From Dromiciops gliroides (Eukaryota; Chordata; Mammalia; Microbiotheria; Microbiotheriidae), in contig NC_057863.1 of the NCBI RefSeq assembly GCF_019393635.1, forward strand, positions 644,153,306 through 644,217,305: a stretch of 64,000 nucleotides of DNA. The letters run 5' to 3'. Below the pieces are notes generated by a model that was not told the DNA's origin, did no database searches, and saw nothing but the letters and a program-made list of their open reading frames with translations. Below are positions 43,772-55,505 of this stretch, one piece after another (position 1 is the stretch's first letter; each line of letters starts with the position of its first letter). A program made the position numbers and the translations under genes.

Positions 43772-44057
43772 TTGGCAGGGCAATGTGGGTTGTCCAGGGT
43801 CACACAGCCAGTAAGTGTCAAGTGTCTGATGCTGGATTTGAACTCAGGTCCTCCTGAATCCAGGGCCGGTGCTCTATCCACTGTGCCACTAGCTGCCCCC
43901 TTAACATTGATTTTTTTTTTTTTTTAGTGAGGCAATTGGGTTAAGTGACTTGCCCAGGGTCACACAGCCAGTAAGTATTAAGTGTCTGAGGCCGGATTTG
44001 AACTCAGGTACTCCTGATTCCAGGGCTGGTGCTCTATCCACTGTGCCACCTAGCTGC
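43772..44057 (-). mobile_element. Two adjacent antisense WSINE copies
   Basis: First copy 43772-43901, second 43912-44057. TAACATTGATTTTT flanks the second one (about 43902 and 44060), so it inserted next to the older copy. Confidence 0.9.
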
Positions 44058-44688
44058 ACCTAACATTGATTTTTAAAACTGTGTTCCAAATTCTCTTCCT
44101 CCCTACCTCCCTTTCCTCCCCTCCGCTTAAGAACCGAAGCAATTCAATATAAGTTATATATGTGTAGTCATGCAAAACATTTCCACATTAGTCAAGTATC
44201 CAGATGTGTAATTTCATGGATGTAATAAACTCTTAGTGAAGAACCTCCCCCTTTCAATTCAGATTAGCAACTGTTTAGCAATTAATAATCTCTGGGGGTT
44301 GCCTGGGGTGGCGGGGCTCTGAGAGGTTAAATGTCTTCTGAGTCACTGAGCCAGTCTGTGTTAGCCTTCCTGATTGTAAGGCTGGCTTTCTGTCCTATAT
44401 GCCTTATTGGTACTAAAGCTATGCTATGAGAATATTTAGAGATTTTTCTGGAGATTTCCAGATGGAAGCAATGATTCAAATCCAAATTATCCAATGATCC
44501 TCTTTGGATCAACTCCGGTTCATGTGAGCCCAGTCTTCTTTGGTGGAGGTAGGGAGTATGTGTGTGTATGTATGTGTAGACTTAGAAGGCATTTCATCTG
44601 CATCACAACCCAAAAGTATTCTCTAATAGATAAGTGGTCAAAGGAAATGCACAAAGTGTGTTGTTTTTTTTTTTTTTAAGTCAAACTA

Positions 44689-44881
44689 GGGGGCAGCTAG
44701 GTGGCGCAGTAGATAAAGCACTGGCCCTGGATTCAGGAGGACCTGAGTTCAAATCCGGCCTCAGACAATTGACACTTACTAGCTGTGTGACTCTGGGCAA
44801 GTCACTTAACCCTCATTGCCCCACGAAGAAGAAGAAGAAGAAGAAGAAGAAGAAGAAGAAGAAGAAGAAGAAGAAGAAGAA
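44689..44881 (+). mobile_element. WSINE-type SINE with (GAA)n tail
   Basis: Complete sense copy. After CCTCATTGCCCCAC the tail is 19 or so GAA units (44825-44881), a microsatellite grown on the SINE end. AAGTCAAACTAG flanks it at 44677 and 44931. Confidence 0.9.
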
Positions 44882-44934
44882 AATAATGAGAGGAGGGAAG
44901 TAGAGGCACTGAATGTAGGTGTTTTACTAAAGTC

Positions 44935-45586
44935 AAACTAGTAGTAATTTTATGGAAGATTACTCTAAATCACTAATGATAAGAGAAATGGAAATCTAAA
45001 TAATTCTGAGGTTATACCTCACACCCAGAAAATTGGCAAAGATAATGAAGGACAAGAATAGTTAATATTGCAGCGGCTGTGGAAAGACAGGCATTCCAAT
45101 TCATTGGAACGACCAGTTAGTAGACAAATATTTATTAAGCTCCTTTCATATTCCAGCCACAGCTGATAAAATATAATGAAACAATTATGCTAAGAAAATG
45201 ACCAAAAGGCCCATAGCCTTTGACTCAGACATTGCATTGCTAGACATATATCCCAAGAAGGTAATGGGTCTAATATACCCCCAAATATTCAGAGAAGCCC
45301 TTTTTGTAGTAGCAAGAGTTTGAAGTTCAGTAGATGCCCATTGATTGGGGAATGGCTATCCAAATTGTGATACCTAAAAGTGATGGAATATTATTGTCTG
45401 AGAAGAAGTGATGAACATGAAGCCTACAGAGAGTCATGGGAAGACTTCTATGAACTGAAATAGGGTGAAATAAACAAAGGCAGGTAAACTATATGTCTTA
45501 CAAAGTGACTAAAACAATGTAAAGGCAAAGAATAACAACAGATATAGAAACAATGCTGTATCATATGTGATGTTTAAAATCTATAT
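44935..45586 (+). mobile_element. L1 3' region, sense
   Basis: GAGAAATGGAAATCTAAATA, TATACCTCACACCCAGAAAA, ATATCCCAAGAAGGTAATGG, CCATTGATTGGGGAATGGCT, in marsupial L1 3' order. Cut off by the LTR-like element at 45587. Confidence 0.75.
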
Positions 45587-46051
45587 TGTGTGATTTCCTT
45601 AAATTAGAAGCTTTAGCACCAGTCTTTGGTCATTAAACATTTATTGAAGCATACAGGCATTCAGATGGAGTTCAGAAAGTTAAGAAAAGGCCTATCTAGC
45701 CTAGAGTTCCAGCCTGGTTGGGTTCTTCCTCAAGTCTTCCGCCACAAGCCTGCTTCAATCACAAACTCTCCAGCAAACTGATTGTGGAAGCTTTTTATAG
45801 GTCTGGAACAGAGGCGGTCCTTACACACTGCTTCAAGCTGATTGGTTGGTGTCATCCAAATCCATTGCTTTTGAAGGTGTTCTCAAGTTGAGTTCACAGT
45901 CTAGCTTCTGAGAACAATACCTTCTTAAGGGCTAGCCAGGTGTGATTACAATCTAGTTAACTTGAAGTAGGCCAATCAGCAGTCAATCACTTTAGATTAA
46001 TCTCCAGGTGGGCCTTTGAGTATCTGCTAAATTCCATTGTTTTATCACACA
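45587..46051 (-). mobile_element. Solo-LTR-like element of an endogenous retrovirus
   Basis: A 465-base block bounded by inverted termini TGTGTGAT and ATCACACA. On the minus strand it holds a CCAAT box (45841-45845), then a TATA box TATAAAAAG (45791-45799), then a poly(A) signal AATAAA (45640-45645), in the order of an LTR promoter and R region. No internal viral genes are adjacent, so it would be a solo LTR inserted in an L1. The target-site duplication is not clear (TATAT versus TAATA). The family is unknown to me. Confidence 0.55.
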
Positions 46052-46068
46052 TAATAAAACCCTGGACA

Positions 46069-46318
46069 GTTAGGTGGTGCAGTGAACAAAGCGCTGGGCT
46101 TGGAATCAGAAACACTCCATCTTCATGAGTTCAGATTCATGACTCAGACACTTACTATCTGTGTGACCCTAGGTAAGTAACTTAGTCCTGTTTGTCTCAG
46201 TTTCCTCACCTGTAAAATGAACTGGAGAAGGAAATGACAAACCACTCCAGTATCTTTGCCAAGAAAACCCCCAGAAAGGCTTCACGAAGAGCTGACTTGA
46301 CTGAAACAACTGATCATC
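46069..46318 (+). mobile_element. MAR1-type SINE
   Basis: Head AGTTAGGTGGTGCAGTGAAC, core CTCAGTTTCCTCACCTGTAA, tail CTTTGCCAAGAAAACCCCCA and GACTGAAACAACTGATCATC. Its 3' end runs straight into the CAT/CAC microsatellite. Confidence 0.85.
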
Positions 46319-46918
46319 AATCATCATCACCACCACTACCACCACCACCACCACCACCACCATCACCACCACCACCACCATCACCACCATCACCACCACC
46401 ATCACCACCACCATCACCACCACCATCACCACCACCACCACCATCACCACCACCACCACCACCATCACCACCATCACCACCATCATCACCACCATCACCA
46501 CCATCACCACCACCATCACCACCATCACCACCATCACCACCACCACCACCATCACCACCATCACCACCACCATCATCATCATCACCACCATCACCATCAC
46601 CATCATCATCATCACCATCACCATCACCATCACCACCACCATCACCACCATCACCACCACCACCATCATCATCACCATCACCATCACCATCACCATCACC
46701 ATCACCATCACCATCACCATCACCATCACCACCATCACCACCACCACCATCACCATCACCACCATCACCATCACCATCACCACCATCACCACCATCACCA
46801 TCACCACCATCACCATCACCATCACCACCATCACCACCACCACCATCACCACCATCACCATCACCACCATCACCATCACCATCACCACCATCATCATTAC
46901 CACCATCACCACCATCAA
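46316..46918. repeat. (CAT/CAC)n trinucleotide satellite
   Basis: About 600 bases of CAC and CAT units on the plus strand with local CATCAC dimers (46670-46730). Frames of poly-P/S or D/G character are artefacts. Confidence 0.95.
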
Positions 46919-47952
46919 AGTGCGAGCGGGACAATGGATCTTTCTTCTCTGCAGAGGTAATGGAGTGAGGGGGTGAAATATAGCATGCATTGTAGAACTT
47001 GATTGGTGTGTAGGTTGGTTTTGCTAAGCTGATATATGGCTCTGGAGGAGGGAGAGAGAAGGAAGAGATATATAGGGAAAGGGAGACGATGTGAAAAAAA
47101 AGATACTGACAATTTCTTTAAAATAAGGGGGTGGTGCATTAGATAACCTCTAAAATTTCTTTTGACTCCAAATTTTGATTCTGTGAGTCATGGGAGGTAG
47201 ACTCCAGTCTGCAATGAGAGATCCAGAGTAGGGGTCCCCTAGAAAAGAGACAGAGTGCATAGGATTGATTGTTGTACTTAGGGAATCAGGAAGAGAAGGC
47301 TTTGAATGTCGTTTCTGACATGAATTCTCTCTAAGTTTCCATGAGGTTGCTCTTCCTGGTTTTCATCCTACCTGCCCAATTGTTCCTTCTCAGTCTTTTG
47401 GTGGCAGGTCACACATAACAATGGTGAGTGTCCCCCCAAAGTTCTGTCTTGGGCTCTCTTCTCTTCTCCCTCTATCTTTCTCAGTCATCTCATCAACTTT
47501 AGCGGATGCAATGATCATCTCTGTAGAGAGGATTCTCCAATCTATGGATTCAGTCCTCACCTTTCTCCCACTTCTCTAGCTTCTTCGTGGACATCTTGAA
47601 CCAGACACCCTATAGATGTCCAAAACTAAGCTCATCATCCTTTCCCTCAACCCTTCCCTTCTTCCTAGTTTCCCTATTACTGTTGAGGGTGCCGCCATCT
47701 TTTGGTCATCCAGACTCAAACCTCACCTGGCTCCTAGCTTTCTCATTCCCCACATCTGATCAGTTGCGAGTCCTTGTCGATGCCGCTCTCATAATATCTC
47801 TCTAGCCACCCCCTTCTCTCTCTAACAGTGTGGTCACTCTGGTGCAGGCCCTCATCACCTCAAGCCTGGCCTTTTCCATAGCTTTTGCGTTGGTTTCCCT
47901 CCCCACTCCATCCAGCTGAGTAGAACTCAGCTGTCAAATCAATCTTCCTAGG

Positions 47953-48205
47953 GGGCATCATAGTCCACAGAGCTGGCCTGGAGTCAGGAATACTCATCTT
48001 CATGAGTTCAAATCTGGCCTCAGACACTTACTAGCTGGGTGACCCTGGGCCAGTCACTTGACCCTGTTTGCCTCAGTTTCCTCATCTGTAAAATGAGTTG
48101 GAGAAGGAAATGGCAAACCACTCCAGGACCTCTGCCAAGAAAACTCCAAAATGGGGTCTTGGAGAGTGCGATATGTCTGAAAACAACTGAACAACCACAA
48201 CCAAA
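47953..48205 (+). mobile_element. MAR1-type SINE nested in L2
   Basis: GAGTTCAAATCTGGCCTCAG, CTCAGTTTCCTCATCTGTAA, CCAAGAAAACTCCAAAATGG, ending AACAACTGAACAACCACAAC. Confidence 0.85.
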
Positions 48206-48296
48206 AAAGTACAGCTCTAACCATATGACCCTTCTATTCAATTACCTTCTACCAGTGTCTCTCTCATGTTCAAATATGAAATCCTCTGCTTGGATT

Positions 48297-48451
48297 TTTT
48301 TTGGGGGGTGTGTATGTGTGAGGCAATTGGGGTTAAGTGACTTGCCCAGGGCCACACAGCTAGTAATTGCTAAGTGTCTGAGGCCGGATTTGAACTCAGG
48401 TCCTCCTGAATCCAGGGCTGGTGCTCTATCCACTGCGCCACCTAGCTGCCC
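48297..48451 (-). mobile_element. WSINE-type SINE nested in L2
   Basis: TCTGCTTGG appears before (about 48284) and after (about 48454), the target-site duplication inside the L2 word for CTTTTAAAGCCC. Confidence 0.9.
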
Positions 48452-48949
48452 TGTCTGCTTGGCTTTTAAAGCCCTTCATAACCTGCCCTCTTCCCACCTT
48501 TCAGGTCCACCTTACTCATACCCTCTAAGTACTCTGTGACTCAGTGACCCTGCCTCCTCACAGGGGACTCACCATCTCCAGACTCCAGGCATTTGTTGTC
48601 TCTCAGGCCTGGAGAATAGCCCTCCCTCCTCATCTCCATCTCCCAACTTCCTTGGCCTCCTTCACACCTCAGCTGACATTTCAACTTCTCAAACTTTTCT
48701 CAGTGTCCCTTAATCTTCATGCCCTCCTCTGAGGCCTCCCCTAATTTATCCCTTATATAGCTTTATTTGTACATAGCTGTTTACTTATTGTCTTCCTTAT
48801 TAAACCACGAGAGCCTCAAGAGCAGGGACTATTTTTTTTCTTTCTTTGTATCCCCCACACTTAGCAGAGTGTTTGGCACTTTGCGGGCACCAATAAAGCA
48901 TGAGCTGAACCGATGGACTCTTCTGATCTTGTTTGTTTCCTTTCTCATC

Positions 48950-49200
48950 CATTCATCCAAGGCCTTCGGTGTTTCTTTGAATTTCTCTTATCCATCATTT
49001 CTTTTGGCGTAGTGATATTCTTCACAACCATGAGTCATAGTTTGTTCAGGCTCATTTCCCAATCAGTATACGTGTCTTTTATTTCCAGTTCTTGGCTGCC
49101 ACAAAAGCGTGGCTATGGACATGTTATGTACAACAGGTGACCAATACACATGTGCCTATGGACTTCATGGATGGACATGGATATGTGACGTATACATGTG
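48950..49200 (-). repeat. Antisense L1 3' fragment
   Basis: GTTTGTTCAGGCTCATTTCC and TTATTTCCAGTTCTTGGCTG match the antisense L1 at 29090-29150. From 49200 to 49610 is AT-rich and unassigned. Confidence 0.5.
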
Positions 49201-49610
49201 GCACAAGTGTTAAGAGTGTTGGTTCTCCAAAGTGTGGTTCACAGAGCCCTGGGGTTCCCTGACACTTTTTCAGGGTGTCTGTAAAGTCACAACTATTTTG
49301 ATAATAGTACTAAGATGCTATCTGCTTATTAAAATACTCTTACATTTTCTAACTATATATCTGTGCAAGGCCAGATTGAATGCAGAAGCAGACAGGAGAA
49401 TCAAAGTGTCTTCAATTTAGCCATACATTAAAATTTCCAGAAAGATCTACAACGATGCCAGTTTTCTCACTGATTTTTTAAATTTGTAAAATACAGATAT
49501 TCTTCACATAATATTTTTTTTAACAGAATGGGCTTTAAAAACGAACTAATAAATATCTTAATAATGTATCACCTAAAATTTTTAATACAGTAAATGCTGT
49601 TGTAACCCAT

Positions 49611-49860
49611 AATGGGGCTGCTAGGTAGAGCCACAGTGCATAGAACGCTGGACCAGGAGTCAGGGAGACTCATGTTTCTGAGTTCAAATCTGGCCTCAGA
49701 CGTTTACTTGCTATGTGACCCTGGGCAAGTCACTTCACCCTGTTTGCCTCAGTTCCTTATCTGTAAAATGAGCCAACATTGCAAACCACTTCCAGTGTTT
49801 TTGCCAAGAAAACCCAAAACTCTTTGATGAAGAGTTGGACACAAATGAAACAATTCAACG
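49611..49860 (+). mobile_element. MAR1-type SINE
   Basis: GAGTTCAAATCTGGCCTCAG, GGGCAAGTCACTTCACCCTG, CCAAGAAAACCCAAAACTC and GAGTTGGACACAAATGAAAC. Followed by a TATG-rich microsatellite at 49866-49985. Confidence 0.85.
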
Positions 49861-50020
49861 ACAAATAAAATATATGTGTATATATGTATGCATATGCATA
49901 GACATGTGCATGTGTATATGGATATATGCATGTATATATGCACACATATATCTATGTATAAATATATACACACAAATATATTATATAGACAAAAGCTCTT
50001 TGGGGCTGTCAACAGTTTTG

Positions 50021-50168
50021 TCTTTTTTTTTTGGTGAGGCAACTGGGGTTAAGTGACTTGCCCAGGGTCACACAACTAGTAAGTGTTAAGTGTCTGAGAC
50101 TGGATTTGAACTCAGGTCCTCCTGACTCCAGGGCCGGTGCTCTATCCACTGCGCCACCTAGCTGCCCC
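50021..50168 (-). mobile_element. WSINE-type SINE
   Basis: GGTGAGGCAACTGGGGTTAA to GCCACCTAGCTGCCCC. Flanked by CTGTCAACAGTTTT and CTCTCAACAGTTTT, the target-site duplication. Confidence 0.9.
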
Positions 50169-50320
50169 ACTCTCAACAGTTTTTAAGAGTGTAAAGGGTT
50201 ACTGAGACCAAAAAGCTCGAGAACAGTTAACTTAGCGCATTGGCTTGTATGGGTGCTGTTACTTAAGTAAAAATCTGGGAGAGGAGTTTCAACCAAGTGA
50301 AGATGAAATACCAGATCTGG

Positions 50321-50436
50321 CCACCTGGTGGCGCTTTACCCTATCTTGTTCCTCCCTGAAGGCGCCCCCCACAGTGTGTTTGAGGGATTGATACCTTTTA
50401 GCAGGGTGCAATATTCCTTTAGGCCACAAGAGGGAG
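50321..50436 (+). promoter_or_regulatory. Pair of CTCF-like motifs (tentative)
   Basis: CCACCTGGTGGCGC at 50321-50334 and CCACAAGAGGGAG at 50424-50436 resemble CTCF cores in the same orientation, each with one or two mismatches. The stretch 50200-50500 is non-repetitive, unlike its surroundings. Confidence 0.25.
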
Positions 50437-50509
50437 GGCGAAGCCCGCAAAACCATGAGCTATTTCTCCTATCCCATCCACACAAGAGTCGCAGTATATT
50501 TACTCAGGT

Positions 50510-50660
50510 ACTTTCCTTACTCTCCAGTTAAGAGGATGCTCTAGTTAGAGATTCAGGTTCAAACCCATCCTTGGATGCTTGCTCTTGGGTGGGTCACTTG
50601 ACATTCGTGGGTTTCAGTTTTCTCATCTGTAAAATGGGGGTGGGGGGCTCGGGATGGACT
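50510..50660 (+). repeat. MIR fragment
   Basis: GGTCACTTGACATTCGTGGG and TCATCTGTAAAATGGGGG. The 50660-51040 stretch is unassigned. Confidence 0.5.
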
Positions 50661-51039
50661 AGAACCCCTCACAAGATCCTTCCTGCTTTGCATCTTCTGA
50701 GTAAGGATAATCACCTTCCTTTCTCTCCCCATGCCCGATTAGTGGTCCCAGCATGCCCAGGGCTCAGGGCAGCTCTAAAATCCACCCAGAAGTGCAAGTG
50801 AGAGGAAGAGGTATCAATGTCTCTTCTTCCTATCATGGTGACCTGGCTCCTTCTTGCAGAGAGGTCAGTCCATTGGCAAAGGGAAGGATCTTGTATCAGT
50901 CTGATTGAACACCCTGTACTTTGACCCGACACTGTGATGCCATTTTGGACTTCTTCGAGTAGGAAGGACAACCTTAATTGAGCTATGTGCTCAGCTGTGA
51001 AATCATGGGAAGAAAGGGCATAAACAGTTTAGTGATTGT

Positions 51040-51620
51040 TTTTTTCTGCTGTAATTTCAGGTTTTTTTCAGAATGATTGAAGCAGTTCACAGTGGCACTA
51101 ATGGTATATTTCTGTGTCTTTTGTTCCCCAGTCCCTCCAACGTCGATCATTTCCATTTTTGGGTCATCTTTGCCAATTTGCTCGATGTGAAGTGAAATCT
51201 TAGAGCTGTTTAAAATGTGTATTAGCCTTTATTATTAGTGATTTGGACCCTGTTCTCGAATTGTGGGAGGCAGCATAGAGGCAGGATAGAGGGTAGGCCT
51301 CCAAACTAAGAAGACCCTTATAACACATATACTAGTTGTGTGAACCTAGTAAAGTCACTTATGCTCCATAAAACTCAGAGAAGGGGCTGACCTGCATTGG
51401 TGAAGGGACTCTCTCACTCATGTGTTTCCTAAACCAATAAAACCATGGGTTCAGACCTGGACTCTCATCTGATAGTAGATTGTTAGCAATGATTCCTTGG
51501 AAAACTTCCTGCTCATAATTCTTTTGATCCCTTATCTCATGGGGAATGGCTCTGTGTCTTATATAGTTGAGATATTTCTACAAATCTTGGATATTAGACT
51601 TTCATCAGTGACATTTGATG
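51040..51620 (-). repeat. Antisense L1 pieces with MIR-like sequence between
   Basis: GTCATCTTTGCCAATTTGCT at 51164 and CTTGGATATTAGACTTTCAT at 51585 are antisense L1. The middle (51250-51480) is MIR-like. Confidence 0.5.
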
Positions 51621-51817
51621 GACAAGTTGACTGTGTAACTCTGGGCAAATTACTTAGCTTCTCAGTGCTCTATGCAAGGGACTAAGACTATGAGAGGCAG
51701 AGAAGGGGCCGACCTGCACTCATGGAAGGAGTTTCCTTACCTGGGAGTTCCCCAGGCCAATGAAATCACAGATCAGGTCCTAGTCTCTGTCCCTATCTGA
51801 AGCAAAAAAAAAAAATT

Positions 51818-51872
51818 ACATATACATATATATATATATATATATATACATACACACACACACATATATAAA
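51818..51872. repeat. (AT)n(AC)n microsatellite
   Basis: AT run followed by ACACAC. Confidence 0.9.
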
Positions 51873-51910
51873 ATTCCCCCCTTGCCTTCTTCTACTTGCA
51901 TTGATATGGT

Positions 51911-52065
51911 GTTTTTTTTTTTTTTTTTTGGCAGGGCAATGAGGGTTAAGTGACTTGCCCAGGGTCACATAGCTAGTAAGTGTCAAGTGTCTGAGGTCAG
52001 ATTTGAACTCTGGTCCTCCTGAATCCAGGCCCGGTGCTTTATCCACTGCACCACCTCACTGCCCC
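51911..52065 (-). mobile_element. WSINE-type SINE
   Basis: T18 tail, GGCAATGAGGGTTAAGTGAC, end CACCTCACTGCCCC. ATTGATA flanks both ends. Confidence 0.85.
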
Positions 52066-52154
52066 ATTGATAGGGTTTTAAAGGCAAAACCTTTTACTCT
52101 TTGCGTAATTTTAACTTTCTGCTTTGTTTTTTTATGATCACCTAGTCTATTCTT

Positions 52155-52400
52155 TTGGGCAGCTAGGTTGATCCAGTTGGATAGAGCTCCAGGACTGGAG
52201 TAAGGAAAACCCGAGTTCAAGTCTGGCCTCAGACACTTACTAGCTGTGTGACCCTGGACAAGTCACTTAACCCTGTTTGCTTCAATTTCCTCATCTGTAA
52301 GATGAACTGGAGAAGGAAATGGCAAAGCACTCCAGTCAGTATCTCTGCCAAGAAAACTCCAAATGGACTCATAAAAAGTTGGGCATGACTGGACCACAAG
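52155..52400 (+). mobile_element. MAR1-type SINE
   Basis: GGGCAGCTAGGTTGATCCAG, CTTCAATTTCCTCATCTGTA, TGCCAAGAAAACTCCAAATG and GGGCATGACTGGACCAC. Confidence 0.85.
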
Positions 52401-52746
52401 AAGTCTGTTCTCTGCCACAGTCATTGTCACAGCTGTGGCCGTGGCTGGAAGGGGTTTTCTTGCTAAGCCAGTACCAGACAGACATATATGTGACATGTTG
52501 TGAAGTAGCTGTACAGCATAGTGACCATCCTTTCACCCCAACCCCCAACCCCCAGCTATAATAATCCTGTGAATATAAGCCAAGTACAAGTGACAAGATT
52601 TGGAAAAACACACTGAAAGAAACTGGAAGACATCTAAGGGGAAGGATGCTTTGGCTACCGTATTCATGTTGGTGCCAGATCAGGAGGTGGCAGAAACCAC
52701 AGTGATGCTGGGTCCCTGGACAAGCACCGTCTCCTCTAGAAGACTT

Positions 52747-52941
52747 GACACTGTTTCTTCTTCTTCTTCTTTGTTTGTTTGTTTGTTTTTTAGTGAGGCA
52801 ATGGGGGTTAAGTGACTTGCCCAGGGTCACACAGCTAGTAAGTGTTAAGTGTCTGAGGCCGGATTTGAACTCAGGTCCTCCTGAATCCAGGGCCGGTGCT
52901 CTATCCACTGTACCACCTAGCTGCCCGACACTGTTTCTTCT
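52747..52941 (-). mobile_element. WSINE-type SINE with perfect 15-base target-site duplication
   Basis: GACACTGTTTCTTCT is identical at 52747-52761 and 52927-52941; the SINE lies between. The perfect duplication indicates a relatively recent insertion. Confidence 0.95.
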
Positions 52942-53174
52942 AAGGGCAGGGATTAGATGGTTGAACAGTTGAGACCTGCTACTATGGGGAAAGCCTCAGG
53001 CATAGCTCATGTTAGTCCTCCCATAAGTACCTGAATTATTCCTCCTCCCACTGGGGGAGACAAAAGGGTTATTTGGGTCACCAGCTAGTTCAGGCCAGGC
53101 AAAGAGCCAGGACTCAGGCCCTGGACACTGGTAACCCCATGCATCTAGTCCATAGTCTAGAAGAAGGAAACAAT

Positions 53175-53402
53175 GATTTGTTGTTGTTGTTCAGTCATTT
53201 CAGTCGTGTCCGACTCCTCGTTGCCCCATTTGGGGTTTTCTTGGCGGAGATGCTGGAATAGTTTGCCACTGAGGCAGACAGGGTTAATTGACTTTCCCAG
53301 GGTCACACAGCTAGTAAGTGTCACGTGTCTGAGACTGGATTTGAACTCAGGTCCTCCTGAATTCAGGGCCGGTGATTTATCCACTGTACCACCTAGCTGC
53401 CC
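53175..53402 (-). mobile_element. MAR1-tailed SINE, antisense
   Basis: Starts TTGTTGTTGTTCAGTCATTT, CCCATTTGGGGTTTTCTTGG, then joins GTTAATTGACTTTCCCAGGG and a WSINE-like head CACCTAGCTGCCCC. 53403-54240 holds nothing I recognise. Confidence 0.8.
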
Positions 53403-54242
53403 CCCCCCAAATCAGGTTTTAATTCCTTTGTCTTGCAATATTGATTCAGAGAAGTTTGGGTTCATTTAGCTTATCAAGAGGGCACTTTCTCTTCTGTCAT
53501 TAATATTGTCTTTGTTGGTTTATCTGCTTGTGCTCTAGATCTTTAGCTAAGTTTTCTCCCTCCTGAGATCTTTGGTGATTTTATTAATTTTCCCTTATAT
53601 CCCCCCAATGCTTACTTTATGACTTTTCCTTTTATGTCAGTTTCCCTGGGGTCTGGACCTCAAAGCCGTCTTAGCCTCCTCTTACACTAGGGAATTCACT
53701 CTTCATTGGTCTCATTCTCTGCCCCAAGTGATTTCTGGGGTGGGGGGAGTACTGAACTTTCTTCAACTGGATGCTAGCTCCTTTTCAGATCTGGAAACAT
53801 ACATGCACATATACTTATGCACACAAAAGCATCCTGACCTCCGCTCCTTAGTTCTCTAGCTGGATAGCCATGCCGCGCTCTCAGGAAGAACATGATTCCC
53901 TAATAACACAAGACAAATTCTGCCACAGCCAGTAACTATGGAAGGAAATGGAACAATGTGTTCTGGAGATCAAAGGAGCTCAAGGTGCAGCCCAAGATGA
54001 TCTACCCTGGAAACCTGAGCCTAGTCAGGATTGAAAAAAGATAATAAAAATTGTTCAGTGAAAAGGAGGCATTTGAAGCATTCCTTCAAAGAAAACAATA
54101 CCTGAGCTGATTATTCTCTTTGCAAATACTTGACAACAGAGATGGAAAAAAGCCAAACCAATACAACAACCAAAGAAGGCAGACAAGAGAAAGGAAAGAG
54201 TTAACAACAAGACCAGCATAATGATAGTGATACCACCTAATA

Positions 54243-54392
54243 CTTTTTTTTTTTGGTGAGGCAATTGGGGTTAAGTGACTTGCCCAGGGTCACACAGCTA
54301 GTAAGTGTCAAGTGTCTGAGGCCGGATTTGAACTCAGGTCCTCCTGACTCCAGGGCTGGTGCTCTACCCACTGGGCCACCCAGCCGCCCCGT
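54243..54392 (-). mobile_element. WSINE-type SINE
   Basis: GGTGAGGCAATTGGGGTTAA to GGCCACCCAGCCGCCCC. CCTAATACTT flanks both sides (54236 and 54393). Confidence 0.9.
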
Positions 54393-55059
54393 CCTAATAC
54401 TTCTTTGTAAAAATTGGTTAGTTGGTTGTTGTCCTTTCTTCTTGAAGCTGACCAAAATGACATCACTGTGTTAGAGTCAAGTTACCATGTGTCTGACTGT
54501 GACTCACCAGACCAATATGAGCTTGGAAGGATCTGCCACGGACTAAGCACAAATAGGCCATGTGAACATTTACAGTGGATTCTCTAAATTTTTGCAGCTC
54601 GTTTCTTTTGAACTGCTGCAATTCTGCACCTTCTTTGATGTGGGCATGCCCTGCTGGGCAGTCCTCCCACGTCACTCAATCAATTCTAAAGTTCTCCAGG
54701 GAAATTTTGAGAGTGTCTTTGTATTTCTTCTTCTGACAACCATGTGAGCACCTTCCTTGCATTTACCTTTACCTTTGTAAAAGGATCTTTTAGGTAAACA
54801 TAGGTTTGGTATTTGAATAATGTGACCCATCTGTCAGACTTGCGCTCTCTGCAGCAGAGTTTGAATGCTTGGAAGTTCATCTTGAGAAAGGACTTCAGAG
54901 TCTGGTACCTTGTCCTGCCAGGTGATCTTCAGAATCTTCCTAAGACAATCCAAATGGAAACGATTCAGTTTTCTGGCATGGCGCTGGTAGACTATAGAAC
55001 AATGAGGTCAGCATAACAGTTCTATAGACCTTCAGTCTGGTAGTCAGTCTAATACTGGA

Positions 55060-55192
55060 GGCTGTTAGGTGGTGCAGTGGATAGAGTACTGGCCCTGGAG
55101 TCAAGAGGACTTGAGTTCAAATCTCACCTCAGACACTTACTAGCTGTTTGACCCTGGGCAAGTCACTTAACCTCAATTGCTTTAAGCATACA
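55060..55192 (+). mobile_element. WSINE-type SINE in RTE
   Basis: GCTGTTAGGTGGTGCAGTGG head to GTCACTTAACCTCAATTGC. Confidence 0.85.
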
Positions 55193-55357
55193 GGACCATC
55201 TCCATTCGTCCTGATGTATACCTTGCCATTGGATCCAGATGGCTCTGGAGGAGAGAGTGAGGTTGGTGACCTTGCATAGCCCTTCCTCACTTAAATCCAA
55301 TTCATGGAAAGTGATGACATCACCCCAATATCATGGTCCTCTTTTGAGAATGAAGGG

Positions 55358-55505
55358 CAAGGGGCAGCTAGTTGGCTCAGTGGATAAAGCATCGGCCCTG
55401 GATTCAGGAGGACCTGAGTTCAAATCTGGCCTCAGACACTTGACACTTACTAGCTGTGTGACCCTGGGCAAGTCACTTAACCCCCATTGTCCCACAAAAA
55501 AAGAA
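55358..55505 (+). mobile_element. WSINE-type SINE in RTE
   Basis: GGGGCAGCTAGTTGGCTCAG head, poly(A)-type tail. GAGAATGAAGG flanks it (55344 and 55509). Confidence 0.9.

Larger units (their letters stand above)
47340..48910 (+). mobile_element. L2 LINE, ORF2 part to 3' end, with two nested SINEs
   Basis: GTTCTGTCTTGGGCTCTCTT, TAGATGTCCAAAACTAAGCT, then after the SINEs TTTTAAAGCCCTTCATAACC and the terminal TTTGTATCCCCCACACTTAG, CACCAATAAAGCATGAGC. The longest L2 copy in the window; no intact frame. Confidence 0.7.

Noticed and set aside
46169-46990. Poly-Pro/Ser and Asp/Gly or Met/Val frames of 200-270 codons
   Set aside because: Translation of the CAT/CAC microsatellite.
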